Of a DNA stretch of 64,000 nucleotides, positions 20,990 through 31,577 are shown one piece after another; the stretch's first letter is position 1; every line of letters starts with the position of its first letter. The stretch covers positions 3,224,001 to 3,288,000 of the forward strand of contig NC_085849.1 of NCBI RefSeq assembly GCF_020906515.1. The letters are read 5' to 3'. Source of the stretch: Vanrija pseudolonga (taxonomy: Eukaryota > Basidiomycota > Tremellomycetes > Trichosporonales > Trichosporonaceae). The notes beneath the pieces were generated by a model. It saw only the letters and a program-made list of their open reading frames with translations, was not told where the DNA came from and did no database searches. The translations under genes were made by a program, and so were the position numbers.

Positions 20990-23394
20990 TCATGCGCCAG
21001 TGCGCACAAACATGTAGTCTAAGAACTTCTGCCACATCTTCTTGTCGTTGGCTAGCCGGCGGGCAAACTTGACATAGGAGTTGATGGTCAGGTCCTTCAT
21101 CTTCCAGGGCGTGATGCCCTTGATCTTGGTGATGAACGCAGCTCGCTCCTCGTCGCCGACCTCGTTCTCTATCGTCTCATCGTCAGCCTCTAGGGCGGCC
21201 AGCTCCGTTTCGGTCCAGTTGGTGAACTTGGGTGAGTAACCCGGCAGCAGCTTGTAAGGGACGGGTGGCGGCTGCGTCAACTTGGCCTGGCCGGGGAAGA
21301 GGGCCTTGCGCTTGTACGTCGTGTACTCGATCTGCCACTCTGGGGGCTTCTTGGTGTCCTTGCCAATGTCGGGCAGGTAGAACTGAGCGAAGCCAAGAGG
21401 GCTGAGGGGCTTGTTCTTGCGCGAGGGCGCCTCGGGCGAAGAGTATCTAGGCTTGCGCTTGAAGGTGCAGTGGGGCTTGTCCTCGTTCTCTGGGAGCTTG
21501 CACGACTTCTTGCCCTTCTTCTTCTCAATCTCGACGTCATCCTCGTCAGAGGGGTCTTGGGGAAGCGGAACAAAGGGCGTAGGCACAAAGTCGTCAAGAG
21601 TGACACCAGTGATGTTGTACCTGCGTTTGTTAGCACATGTGTCGGCGTTGTGTACACAGCAGTGTGGGCACTCACGAGTAGATGCGCGCCGAAGGAATGT
21701 AGGTAGGGATGACACTCGGGCCAACGTTCATGACGGTGTAGTCCTTGTGCTTGACGTTTTGCGGGCCGGGAATCTCGCCGAATGACTTGACCAGCTCAGT
21801 CTTGAGTAACTGAGTACGCTTGCCCATGACCTTGAAGCGACCAGACTTGAGCAGGTGGGGCCCGTGTTGGAGCTCGGGGCCGAGGAACGTGAAGTCCTCG
21901 GGCGAGCTGTTCTCAAGGATCGACTCGGGGATGACGTCAAACCTGCCCGAGGTGGTGTTGCCAGTCAGGCCATTGAGGTCGGCAGGGGGCGGTCCCTCCT
22001 CCAGATGGTCGACGTCCAAGAAGAAGAAGTGGTCGACGTTCCTGACGGATCAGCGGAGGAGGGGCGTGAATCACTCACATGTGCCCAAAGAGGTGGCCAA
22101 CAATCGTGTCCTGGAAGCGGAGCGCGACGTCACCATAGCGGAGATCTGATGGACGTCAACATTTTGCCCCACGGCGCTGATCCGTCCGGCGACACTCACA
22201 GCAGTTGTCATAGTACAATCCCGGGTGGGGCGGGACGTGACCGGTAAGCCAGACCTGCATTCCGCGATCGCGGAACTGCTGGAGCTGGACATCGAGCCAG
22301 TCCATCTCCATGGCACCGGGGTCGTTCGAGTGGTCCCTGCACCCATCGACAACTGGACACGGTCAGTCACCTCCACTTGCTTGGGGCGTCAGGTGAGTAC
22401 CCACTCGAGTTGGACGCGAACCAGTAGAGCGTGTTGAGCGAGATGACGGCGAGCTGGTCGGGAATGACCTCTGTAGCGTAGTACATGCCACGCTCGAAAA
22501 CGTGACGGTCCTCGCTGGGGATGAAGTGCTTCCAGATCCTGGAAGAGTTGTTAGCACCACCACCGGTCGGGTCGTCGCCGCCACCATTGCCACCTACCTG
22601 ACAAACTCCTCGGTGATTCTGTTGGGACCAGGCGAGAGCACATTGTGGGGGTAGATGTCATTGTTGCCGACACTGGGGACGATGGGCATGTCCTTGCCAA
22701 AGACCTCGACCATCTTGGCAGCCATCATGCGGTTCAAGTCGAAGATCTCCTTTGGTGTACGCGGGATCTCACGGTCAATGTCGTGCCTGCAGGCCGTCAG
22801 TGCCCAGGTCCGACGCACGGCATGTCCGCTCACCTCGAGTTGTCGCCCGTCCAGATGATGAAGTCGACCTCCTCGGCCCACTCCTTCTTGAGCCAGTCAA
22901 AGGTGTGCTCGACAAGGCTCATGGGCGAGTCACAGTCACTTTACGGGCGTTAGCGCCTTGGTTCCTCCCCGCCTCTCCGTCCATCACACACTCACGATAG
23001 CGGGGAGCCCCACTTGCCGGCGGTATCGTCGTCGCCGCCCTTGCGGAGCGTGCCGTTTGCGTCGACCGCATCGGCGTCGTCGAGGCGCAGCTTGCCCTTG
23101 CCCTCCTTGTCCTTACGGTGGCAACCCGACTCGAACGTCGTGCCCTTCTTGTAGTGGGGGTCGGGGTGGAAGTCTGTGATGTGTAGGAAACGCCCCTTGA
23201 GCTCTGCGAGACGGGCGTCAGCATCATCGTGTTTGCAAGGGGGTTTGCGTGCGTGCGTGCGTGCTGCAGCACCGAAGGAGGGCACACTCACCGCGTTTCT
23301 TCTTGAGCTCGGGTACGTGGAGCGGCTCCTGCTCGTGTGGTGGCACTGCGGCGCTCGCAAGTGACAGCACGGCGAGGAGTGTCGCTACGCGCAT
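20990..23394 (-). CDS. PPN1: Vacuolar endopolyphosphatase (Ppn1-type metallophosphatase)
   Basis: Start ATG 23394 encodes a hydrophobic signal or anchor ([17 protein letters not shown]), then after an intron [18 protein letters not shown], a defining endopolyphosphatase motif. Other calcineurin-like phosphoesterase motifs occur in order: [21 protein letters not shown] and [10 protein letters not shown] (exon around 22225-22330). The C-terminal half carries a basic KKKGKKS segment and ends in YMFVRTGA. About eight introns separate short exons. The enzyme cleaves long-chain polyphosphate, in yeast inside the vacuole after processing of a type II membrane precursor. An intron near 23225-23300 contains a (GTGC)n run. 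Confidence 0.87.
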
Positions 23395-24292
23395 GGTGGC
23401 TGCGTTGGGGGCCTTGGTGGTAGTGGGTGGCGCGGAGAATGCTTAAAGCGTGTCGTCGCGTCCTTTAATGTGCTCGCTCGCGTGAGGGGAGAAGGGTTAC
23501 TAGCAAGGACGGGCGTCGCGGCGCGTCTGGGGAATGCGGCTGTTTTGGAAATGTGACGAAGCCGGGTGACACTGGTTGATCTGTTTGTGTGGAGTTGATG
23601 GTGGTGCCGGTGCCAGAGAGACAACAACACACTGCAAGCAAGAAGTAATTCGTCTAGACGAAGTGGCTCGAGCTTTGTGTGGGGTAAAATGAGAGAGCGA
23701 GTGGAGAGATGGATGCTGGCTGGCCCTTTGCTTGCGTCGATTGTTGTCGTCGTCCGTCCTGGCCCGACTTGGCTGAACCGGGGTCTGGGGGGGATGATGT
23801 TCGTTCGTTGGAGCGGGCGGGGCGAAAGTCGGTGGTCGTCGTCTCGCTTGCTTCGAGCGATGCGCGACGTCGTTGGCTGCTGCTGGGCCTCAAGCCTTTC
23901 GCTTTTGCTGTTCTTGGCTCACTGCCATCTCCTGCTGCTGCGGACCGGCCAGCTGCTGCCCTCCCTCCCTCCCTCGCTCGCTCGCTCGCCCTTCCCTGCT
24001 CTCCTTGTCCGTGCCTTTCTTGATGCCCACTGTGCGTACATTGATGAAACGTTTGCACGTTCGTTCCCATCGTCACGCTCACGTGACCGCATGCAAAATT
24101 GATAGAAGAAGGTAGGCTCGCATGGGAGAATTCACGTTAACACCTCTAGGTTTTAGGCTTGGCCAGACCTGTATGCTCGATTTTTGCGACCTCCACTTGA
24201 CCACTACAACAGTCGCCTGTACCAGCCTGCATCATCCAGCCAAGCACACTCGCAACTCTCCCACTCTCACACGCCCTCAACCAACCATCATC
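23395..24292. other. Divergent intergenic region (PPN1 / IMP4)
   Basis: About 0.9 kb between divergent starts. It contains a (CCCT)n then (CGCT)n microsatellite at about 23960-23990 and no convincing ORF; the protein-like readings on both strands are Arg/Ser-rich frame artefacts. The right end is the A/C-rich leader of IMP4 (CCAACCATCATC before ATG). Confidence 0.55.
23960..23990 (+). repeat. (CCCT)n/(CGCT)n microsatellite
   Basis: Adjacent tetranucleotide runs CCCTCCCTCCCT and CGCTCGCTCGCTCGC in the PPN1-IMP4 intergenic region. Confidence 0.75.
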
Positions 24293-24295
24293 ATG
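24293..24295 (+). other. IMP4: Start-codon-only coding exon of IMP4
   Basis: Coding exon 1 consists of ATG alone (plus the untranslated leader). The alternative, reading through the intron, gives MVSIRFPRHR and loses the conserved LRRQSRERREY start. Confidence 0.8.
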
Positions 24296-25404
24296 GTAAG
24301 CATAAGATTCCCGCGACACCGCTCACACGACCCCCTAGCTGCGCCGACAGTCCCGCGAACGCCGCGAATACATCTACAAAAAGTCGCACGAGTCGCAGGA
24401 GCGGGCCATCTTTGAGCGCAAGCAGCGCATCAAGGACGCGCTCGCGAGCGGCAAGCAGCTGCCCACCGAGCTGCGCAACGATGCCCGCACGATCGGCAAG
24501 GATCTCGTGCTTGACGAGGCGCAGAAGGGTGCGTTGTTTTGTGTCCGAGGCATTTCTGACCCCCCGACCCAGACCCGTGGACTGGCGCCGATGACGAGTA
24601 TGCCAAAGTCGGGACATACGACCCCAAGGTTGTTGTGACGACGTCGCGCGACCCATCGTCCAGGCTGCTCCTTTTCTCCAAGGTATGTGAACCAGCAGTC
24701 CGCCTTATCGGCGCTAGCCAGCCAGCCAGCTGCTGACAATGCCCAGGAAATGCGCCTCGTGTTCCCCAACGCCATCCGCTTGAACCGCGGCAACACAGTC
24801 ATGAAGGACCTCGTCCAGACGTGCCTCTCGCAGGGCGTCACCGACCTCGTGCTCGTCCACGAACACCGCGGCGTCCCCGACGCGATGATTATCTCGCACC
24901 TCCCCCACGGCCCGACCCTCAGCATGACGCTGCACAACGTCACGCTGCGACACGACGTGTCGACGTCCAACTCGACCGTGTCGGAGCAGTACCCCCACAT
25001 CATCATGGACGGGTTCACCACCCGCCTCGGTCAGCGTGTCGCCAGCATCCTCAAGGCCCTCTTCCCCGTCCCCAAGGAGGACGCAAAGCGTGTCATGACA
25101 TTTGCCAACGACCGCGACTTCATCTCCTTCCGGTGGGTAGTAGCAAACTACCCCGGTTATTACGCTAACTCCCACAGCCACCACGTCTTCGCCAAGACGT
25201 CGCACAAGGACGTGCAGCTCGCCGAGGTTGGCCCCCGGTTCGAAGCGAAGCGTGAGTACAGCATTGTGGCCCTATGGCCGTGCAGCAGAAGCTAACCTCT
25301 CAGCCTACGAGATTCGCCAGGGCACGATCGACCAGACAGAGGGTGACGTCGAATGGCTTCTGCGGCCATACATGCGCACGTCAAAGAAGCGCAACCAGCT
25401 GTGA
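24293..25404 (+). CDS. IMP4: IMP4, U3 snoRNP Brix-domain protein
   Basis: The first exon is only the start codon: ATG 24293-24295, then a 43-nt intron (24296-24338) with GTAAGC donor and CTAG acceptor. The next exon reads LRRQSRERREYIYKKSHESQ, the conserved Imp4 N-terminus directly after Met. Further exons give the Brix domain: VVTTSRDPSSRLLLFSKEMRL, RGNTVMKDLVQTC, LVHEHRGVPDAMIISHLPHGPT and, at the end, YEIRQGTIDQ plus WLLRPYMRTSKKRNQL. Imp4 stabilises U3 snoRNA pairing with pre-rRNA in the SSU processome in the nucleolus. Five introns; total about 290 residues, normal for the family. The stop is 25402-25404. Confidence 0.93.
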
Positions 25405-26161
25405 GAATCTACAGCCTCATTCACTCCACTGCCTATTATTGTTGTACAACTACTACCATGCAGCCCGCCTTGCATATGGCCCCACTGACGGACGGGTTGA
25501 TCCCATGTGGACGCAATTCATAGCTCCATTCTACGGGAGCCACAACAACATGGAACTGCGGTGGGGTAACAACATGATGTGTGTGAGGTTGTTCGTGACG
25601 ATGTCGTGAACCTACAATCGTGCTGGGGTGTGATGACAAGTTACTGATGGGACAAGGTAGGATAGGTTAAGGTAATCGAGTATTAGAGATGCAGTGTCCG
25701 AGTAGGGTGCCATTGGCCGTGGGTGCTGATCCTCCCCACAATCCGGCGAGGGTCGCTGGCCAAACAGAATTTGCGGCGCTTGTGTGCGACGTCTTGGGGT
25801 ATTGAAAAAGGCTCGGCGGTGCTTAAACACGGCGAGCCGGGGTATTAATGATGCTCCTGCAAGGTCAGTCGGCTTGATGCAGGTGCGTGTTCTCTTACAG
25901 GCTACGGAGGAGTTCGTTGCCACTTTGAGAGTTTCTGAGAGTCGTCTGGAACTGACGACAAGTGTTGTGGACACGGCTCATAAGAGCCCGCTCTCCCGGT
26001 GGAACCTGACGTAGAATGCTCTCTGCCATAACATTAGACTCTTTCCTGTTTGCTCTTCACTGAACTCACGAAGATGGCCACGGCCAACGGAAGAGTTCGC
26101 GACCGGCACCATGGCGGGTGTGCGTCTAATCTTGTGAGCTGCCAGCCGGCATACTTTCGAC
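25405..26161. other. Convergent intergenic region (IMP4 / PUF)
   Basis: 757 bp between two stop codons, which is long for this window. It is less GC-rich than its surroundings. I see no tRNA, snoRNA boxes or coding signal. Part of 26034-26161 may be an additional last exon of the PUF gene if a further short intron is used (see that entry). Confidence 0.5.
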
Positions 26162-28446
26162 TTACCCGTCCTTTTGGGAGCAAAGTGATTCAATGTACTT
26201 GACAATATTGTTGCGTTGCTGGATGCGGTTCGAGCTGATGACAAACTCGACAAATTGTACTCCATGATGGTTTGTGGCGAGGGGCGGATACGCCGTGAGA
26301 ATGGCGTGCGACACTGGCTTGATAAAGGTCTCGTGGAAGTTCAAAAGCTTGTTGATAGCGAAACTGCGTAGAACACGCGGGTCAGTGTCTCCACATTTGT
26401 GGGAAGCAGGCTGCTCACTGTCCGAACTGATTGTTGGCAACACGTGAAATGTCCTCAAGAATCTGAATGTCAGTAATAACTCCACTGATGTAACTTGCCT
26501 CGTGAAAGCAGGCGTCCTGATCAATGTCAGCTTTGGACCGCCGTCACTTTCTCTAACTTACGATTAGATCCTGGTTGGCACATCCTTCAAAAATCTGTTG
26601 CACAGAGATTGATCCATTCTGGATGTCAGAGTAGGCACACATTTTTTTCGATTTTACCTCATTGGACACAGCCAGGTCCGCCCAGCGCCCCTTCATGGTC
26701 TCCTTGATCCTGTGTGTTAATTGGGGTCATGAGAAGCTACTCACTTGTCGAAAATTTCCGTCTGGTTGTGACTCCTGCACTTGCAGAGGTACTGATGTCT
26801 GTCAGCAGGGAGCCCCGGTTTCGTAATGCGAATCAACCTACCGGGCGCCACACCTTCCGGGCTCCAGTCTGCATCGACTCGTAGATTCCATACTTGAGGA
26901 GGGCAGCCGAGATGAGGCCCTGAAATGTTAGAACAGATTCAAGCGAACAGCGCGCCTCACCTCCAGCTCCTTCACACCGACAGCTTTGACGAGCACATGA
27001 GCTCCAAACTTGTTGTTTGCGATCGGAACGACATCGTTCCTGATTTATTGGGTCAGATCCTGTCATCCGAATGCCCGCCAGTACCCACTCGATAACCTTG
27101 ATGAAATTAATCTTGTCCTCTGTAGTTCCCTTATCGAGGAGTTGTTGGCAGAGATAGTTGCCATTAGACGTGAAACAGAGAGGCTTGGCCCACTCGAGGA
27201 TCACGCTAATGAGGTAGTGGGTGATCGGCATCGAACGCGGCTGCCCTAGCCTGCTCTGTGGTGAGTGTCAGTATCAGCAATCTCTTGCCGGGTTTCCTAC
27301 TCCAAGGGCATTGGCAGCAATCTTGAGAGTGGCCCTGGTCATTGTTAGCGGGTTGTCCATGGGAGACGTGAACCCACGCTTGAGTGTTGTTCTTGGGCTC
27401 CTGGTGGGCAATGGTCCAAACAAGTGGGCGGATGAGGTCATGCTCGCTCCTTGGGTCCATCCTCATGTAGTCGAGTTTTCCGCTCAGGATAAGATCAACA
27501 GTTTGTTGCGAAGGGTGGTACGTCGAGGGCTAGGTTCAGGTTAGTGTCCGACGGGCGCAATGACATTACGTCTTGGAGAGTCGCCGCCAGGTTGGGAGAG
27601 GAATGGAACCCCATGTGGCGATCGGGGATGCTGTGACCACCGGCCTGGTACAGGCTATCGCGGAAGGGCGGAAGATAGTTCTGGTTGTCATACGACGGTG
27701 GTGTGTGGGTGGTGGGGGACGTGGGGCCAAGGGCTCTGCCGGCAATCTGTCGAGGGCGGTCAATGATACCGCCGGGCTGTTGGTTACGTATGAGAGAGGA
27801 CAGCTGATGCACCTCGTGGACCAGGCGGGCATTCTCAGTTTGCATGATGCTCCTCTCCACAGTGAGATGGGCGATCTGTTTCTGGAGAGCCCGGATCTGA
27901 TCGTCTTTCTGGGTGGCCGTCAGCCACAACGCGAACCTTTCTTGCAATGTACTCACTTCAGTTTCGGGGTCCATGACTAACCCTAACTTATTGGGAGGGG
28001 ACCAGATACCACCGCTGATGCCTGGGAGGAAGGGAGTAGCCTGGGCCACCGGTACGATGTCATCGTTACGGAGGAAGGCATGGCCCTTTAGCTAGCCGGT
28101 CAGTTGAACCACCGCTGACTACCAGCCTGGCGACGGATGGACTCACTGGGTCCTGTTGGTTCATCATGTCGTGGGTGCTGGTTGAAGACGGCGGCGACAC
28201 CTCTACTGTCGACGGCGACTTGTCAAATAACGTGATAGGAGTAGACAGCCAGGATCCCGGGCTCGTGTTCCACCGCTTGAGCGTGGGTGGCGCATCGCGT
28301 TGGGGAAGGTCTGGGCTGCTCCCCGAGTCTGTCGATGGCGGCTCTGGCGAAGGGGCAGTGACGGGGAAGGAGGATGAGAAAGGGAAGATGGACGTATTAA
28401 TGCGGTTGCCACCCGGCGCAGTGCTGGTAGCGATGGCAGCGTCCAT
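26162..28446 (-). CDS. Pumilio-family (PUF) RNA-binding protein
   Basis: Start ATG 28446. A Ser/Pro-rich N-terminus (LKRWNTSPGSWLSTPITLFD) is followed by a short coiled coil (TATQKDDQIRALQKQIAHL), then a PUF domain made of several Pumilio repeats over many small exons: LTMTRATLKIAANALGSR.., FTSNGNYLCQQLLDKG, PIANNKFGAHVLVKAVG, LAVSNENGSISVQQIFEG, VANNQFGHFAINKLLN and ATNHHGVQFVEFVISSN. PUF proteins bind UGUA-type sites in 3' UTRs and promote decay or localisation; the arrangement is closest to the yeast Jsn1/Puf1-Puf2 group, though I see no RRM. One intron (26463-26498) uses a GC donor. The 3' end is uncertain: the simplest stop is TAA at 26162, but a further splice could extend to 26034. Confidence 0.77.
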
Positions 28447-29126
28447 GTTGACAGCGGCCTACGAAGCCATGGGCAAGAGGAGGGGTCGGTCGGGACGAGG
28501 GAAGGTCGTGTGGATGAACGAATGTATGCTGATAGAGAAGGTGGTGTGCGGTGTGGGTGTTGAGATGACGAGAGGGAGAGAGGTCAAGTGGTGGGGGTGG
28601 TGGTGTGAGTCACAAGATTTGGGTGAGGGAGAGTGGGTGAAGATGGAGGGGGTTGGGGGAGAGAGCGGTGTGTGTAGGTGGGAGGATGGAGGGAGATGAG
28701 AAGTTAATAGAAGTTGTGTATGTGTGTTGATCAAAGTCAAAAGGCAATCGCGAGTGTGTATGCAGGGCTTTGTCCTTTAAATAAGGGCGGGGGGGGGGCT
28801 CCGGTCGACTGGACTCGCGGCGGGGGGGCAACACGACGCGACGCTGCCTGTCGTTGGCACCGCCGCCGCCGTCGCCGCCGTCATTGTCGCCGCCATCTTC
28901 CTCCAAAACAACCCCTGCGCCCCTGCATTGCCACTTGAACCACACATTGACACCACGTGGGAAGTTACGTAACAACCAACCACACTGACGGGATCAATTC
29001 CTCCGCTGGCTCCCGGCTTCGTTGATGCTTGCTTGCTGCTTGCTGCCCTTTGCACCCACCTTGACTGGCTGGCTACAAGCACATCTCGACAGCCTCCAAC
29101 CCGCCGCAACGAGCACAACAGCCACC
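28447..29126. other. Divergent promoter region (PUF / NDUFB10)
   Basis: 680 bp. The PUF side (28480-28720) is strongly purine-rich on + (pyrimidine-rich in the transcript sense). A TTTAAATAAGG element lies at 28776-28786, next to G runs at 28789-28798 and 28820-28827. The NDUFB10 side ends GCCACC-ATG. The short uORF at 28459-28470 is listed separately. Confidence 0.55.
28459..28470 (-). promoter_or_regulatory. Minimal upstream ORF (Met-Ala-Ser-stop) before the PUF start
   Basis: On the minus strand ATG GCT TCG TAG ends 12 nt before the PUF start codon at 28446. If it lies in the mature leader, such a close three-codon uORF would force reinitiation or leaky scanning. Whether the transcript includes it is not known. 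Confidence 0.55.
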
Positions 29127-29842
29127 ATGCCCGAGTACCACCCCTCAATGGACACCTACAGGCGTGAGTAGATCGAGCGGGTGACCAGGCGCCGTGCCGC
29201 CCCGGCGCGCTGCGGCCTCGTCGCGCGCGCACGCCGGCCCCGCTCGGCACACGTCCCATGCCTAGATCCGATGCTGATGCCTTATCTCTTTCCCTGCGTC
29301 CTCTTGTCAACATTTGTGTCGCGCCCCGTCATGCTGTGACCGACGGCCTACCTGGAACTCAACCCGACTCGCCATACACCACCTCCTCGCCTCGCTGTCG
29401 CCGTTTTGTGGACCCGATACTTGTCGTCGTCGCTGTTCTCCACCGACGTTCGCTCACCGCCGACGATCCTCCTCCCCCGCCTATCCCTGCCTGCCATGCG
29501 CCAACTCGCGGCCATCGCTCTCTGTCCCATTCCTCGACGCGCTCATACCCACCCCTCTGCCCGCCAACCCTCACCCTTGGCCCAACAGAAAAGATCGCCG
29601 CGCGCGACGAGCACGTCCGCGAGTCCTGGATCAAGGCCATGGAGGCCCGCATTGTCCGCGGCGAGCTCCAGAAGTGCTACAAGTACGAGGGCGTCAACCA
29701 CTACGAGAACTGCAAGGAGCTGGCCGAGAAGTACGCGCACATGATCCGCGACAATGCGGTGGGTATCGCTGGCGAAGTTGGCATCTTGTGTCAGCGCTGA
29801 CCATCCCAGATCAAGGGCTACAAGACCATCGACACCGAGTAG
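29127..29842 (+). CDS. NDUFB10: NADH:ubiquinone oxidoreductase subunit NDUFB10 / 12 kDa type
   Basis: Three exons (29127-29163, 29589-29758, 29810-29842) encode 79 residues. After MPEYHPSMDTYR comes QKIAARDEHVRESWIKAMEA and then KCYKYEGVNHYENCKELAEKY, matching the fungal 12 kDa/PDSW subunit with its spaced Cys pair (KCY..NCK), which forms a disulfide in the intermembrane space. It is an accessory subunit of the complex I membrane arm. Intron 1 is about 425 nt, roughly ten times the local norm. The 3' end faces the MEMO gene with 108 bp between stops. Confidence 0.86.
29164..29588 (+). other. Unusually long intron of NDUFB10
   Basis: 425 nt, GTGAGT donor and CCAACAG acceptor, C/T-rich in its 3' half. 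It could host an intronic ncRNA or alternative promoter; I could not identify convincing C/D or H/ACA boxes. Confidence 0.7.
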
Positions 29843-29950
29843 ACCCTGCCGTAACAAACAATGCATCAACATATATAGGAGAAGAGGGGAGCCCAGGTGG
29901 CTTCAAACTAATACGAGCCACCTCGCGGCCAGGCTGCCTCGTGCCACGCC

Positions 29951-31300
29951 TCAGGGGCTGGGACGCAGCACGCCACTGACATAGCTGACGCTGCTGTCTC
30001 TGATGTTCGTACACCGCGAGCTCTGCTCGTAGCGCACAAAGACGAAGTGGACGTAGTCGGCCGCGTGCTGGCCGGCGTAGACGTACTGTACAAGGTTGAG
30101 GAGCACGGTGATGGGGTTTCGGCCACAAATGGTATTCTGGCCTGTCAGTTGTTGCCTTGCCTCCCGCCCAGCCCACCTTGGTACGAGACAGGTATGCCTC
30201 CCACTCCTCGACGGCGCCCTTGCGCGCCGGCGCGCGGAGCAGGTCCATGCCCTCGTGGTCCATGTACTGGATCGACTTCCAGATGGGCGCGTCCTTTTTC
30301 GTCTGGGAGACGTAGCGGCGGACAAACTCGAGCTGGCCATTGTTTGCGACGCCGGGCCCGGCGGGGACAGGCGGCACGGGCACAGGGGGATCGGGCGCAG
30401 CGGGGTAGTATGGTGTATGGGAGAATCTAGTGCCCCTGGACGGTGTCAGCGTTACCAGCCTGCTCCGAACCCCACACCTACCAGTGGCAGAAGTCGCTGC
30501 TGATGACGAAGAAGGTCTCGTCGTCGGCCCAGTACTTGGCGAGGGCACCGCTCACAGCGTCGCGATTGGCCTTGTCAGACGGCGGGTGGCCGACCAGCAG
30601 GGGCAGCAGCTTGAAGTCGTCGCGTCTAGCGTCAGCGCTCCGCCCAGAACCCCATTTACCCACCCTTGGAAGATGTGCCGGATGTACGGGAGGTGCATCT
30701 CGAGCGAGTGCTCGTCCTCGTCGACGCCGGGCGACATCTCCGAGAAGAGGCGGGTGCGCCTGAGCTCGTCGATCGCTAGTTTGTGTCAGCTCGGCCTCGC
30801 ACAGACCCACGACGCACCGTCGAGGTCGAGCGGGATGTCGCCGAGCGGGGTGCCGTACGCCGCGAACGGGGAGAGCGCGATGCCAGCGAGGTGCACGTGG
30901 TGCGAGGGCCCGAGGAGGACGATGCGTTTGCTGCTGTCAGCTATCGGGATGCCAGCACACACACATACATTGTAGCAACGGGTATCGACGCATACGCCCA
31001 CGCCGCCGCTGGGCCCGAGTACGAGTAGCCCGCGTGGCTAGGTCTGTCAGCAGGGCCCTGGGTTGGGGGAGGAGACTCACGGCGCAATCACCGCCTTGGC
31101 ATTCGCGACGGGCGGGTTAAACGACGGCGAACTGAGCGGCGTCACTTTCGCCAGGTAGGACTCGAGCTCGGCGCGGAGGTGCGCGCCTGCGCGGGGGTCA
31201 GCTACGGACGAGAGCGCGACGTACCATTCGAGGTGTACCAGCTTCCGGCGTGGGAAGCGTCGCGGACCCTGCGGGGGTGAGCCTGTGTCGTGGACATCAT
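29951..31300 (-). CDS. MHO1: MEMO-family protein (Mho1-like)
   Basis: Start ATG 31300 (or the adjacent ATG 31297): STTQAHPRRVRDASHAGSWY, the MEMO signature N-terminus. Following exons read VIAPHAGYSYSGPAAAWAY, RIVLLGPSHHVHLAGIALS, DEDEHSLEMHLPYIRHIFQG, FFVISSDFCHWG and, near the end, PITVLLNLVQYVY. The His residues and the SDFCHW cysteine correspond to the conserved pocket related to class III extradiol dioxygenases; human MEMO1 has been linked to cell motility, copper/iron binding and redox control. A Pro-rich insert (PDPPVPVPPVPAGPG) sits after the Cys motif. About six introns. The protein is about 340 residues. Confidence 0.88.
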
Positions 31301-31577
31301 ACGCACCCAGACATTGCGGTCGTGGGAGCGAGATTGTGAAGCATCGACAGAGATAGCAACAACTGACGGATGTAACAGCAGCAGCACGTCACACTCGCCG
31401 CCAGCCAGCTCATGGGAAGCAGTCCAGCCCGGCCAGCCACGGGCGGCAACACGGACGTCATAACTGCCTGGGGTCCCCGCACCAGCCAACCATTCAAGCC
31501 CTTTAACACTGGATTCATTTGCGATCATATATGCAACCATCCAGCAAGCACTACATATGGAGAACAGCATGCACTGT

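Noticed and set aside
26034-26161. Extra last exon of the PUF gene
   Set aside because: It would need a 27-35 nt intron with a weak branch site, and gives no recognisable sequence; the simple stop at 26162 was preferred, with the alternative noted.
28166-28699. 177-codon + strand frame over the PUF 5' end and promoter
   Set aside because: Gly/Val/Glu-rich, antisense to the PUF N-terminal exon and running into its purine-rich promoter.
29200-29560. C/D-box snoRNA in the long NDUFB10 intron
   Set aside because: A TGCTGATGCC stretch resembles a C box, but there is no matching D box with terminal stem, so it is not listed as an RNA gene.
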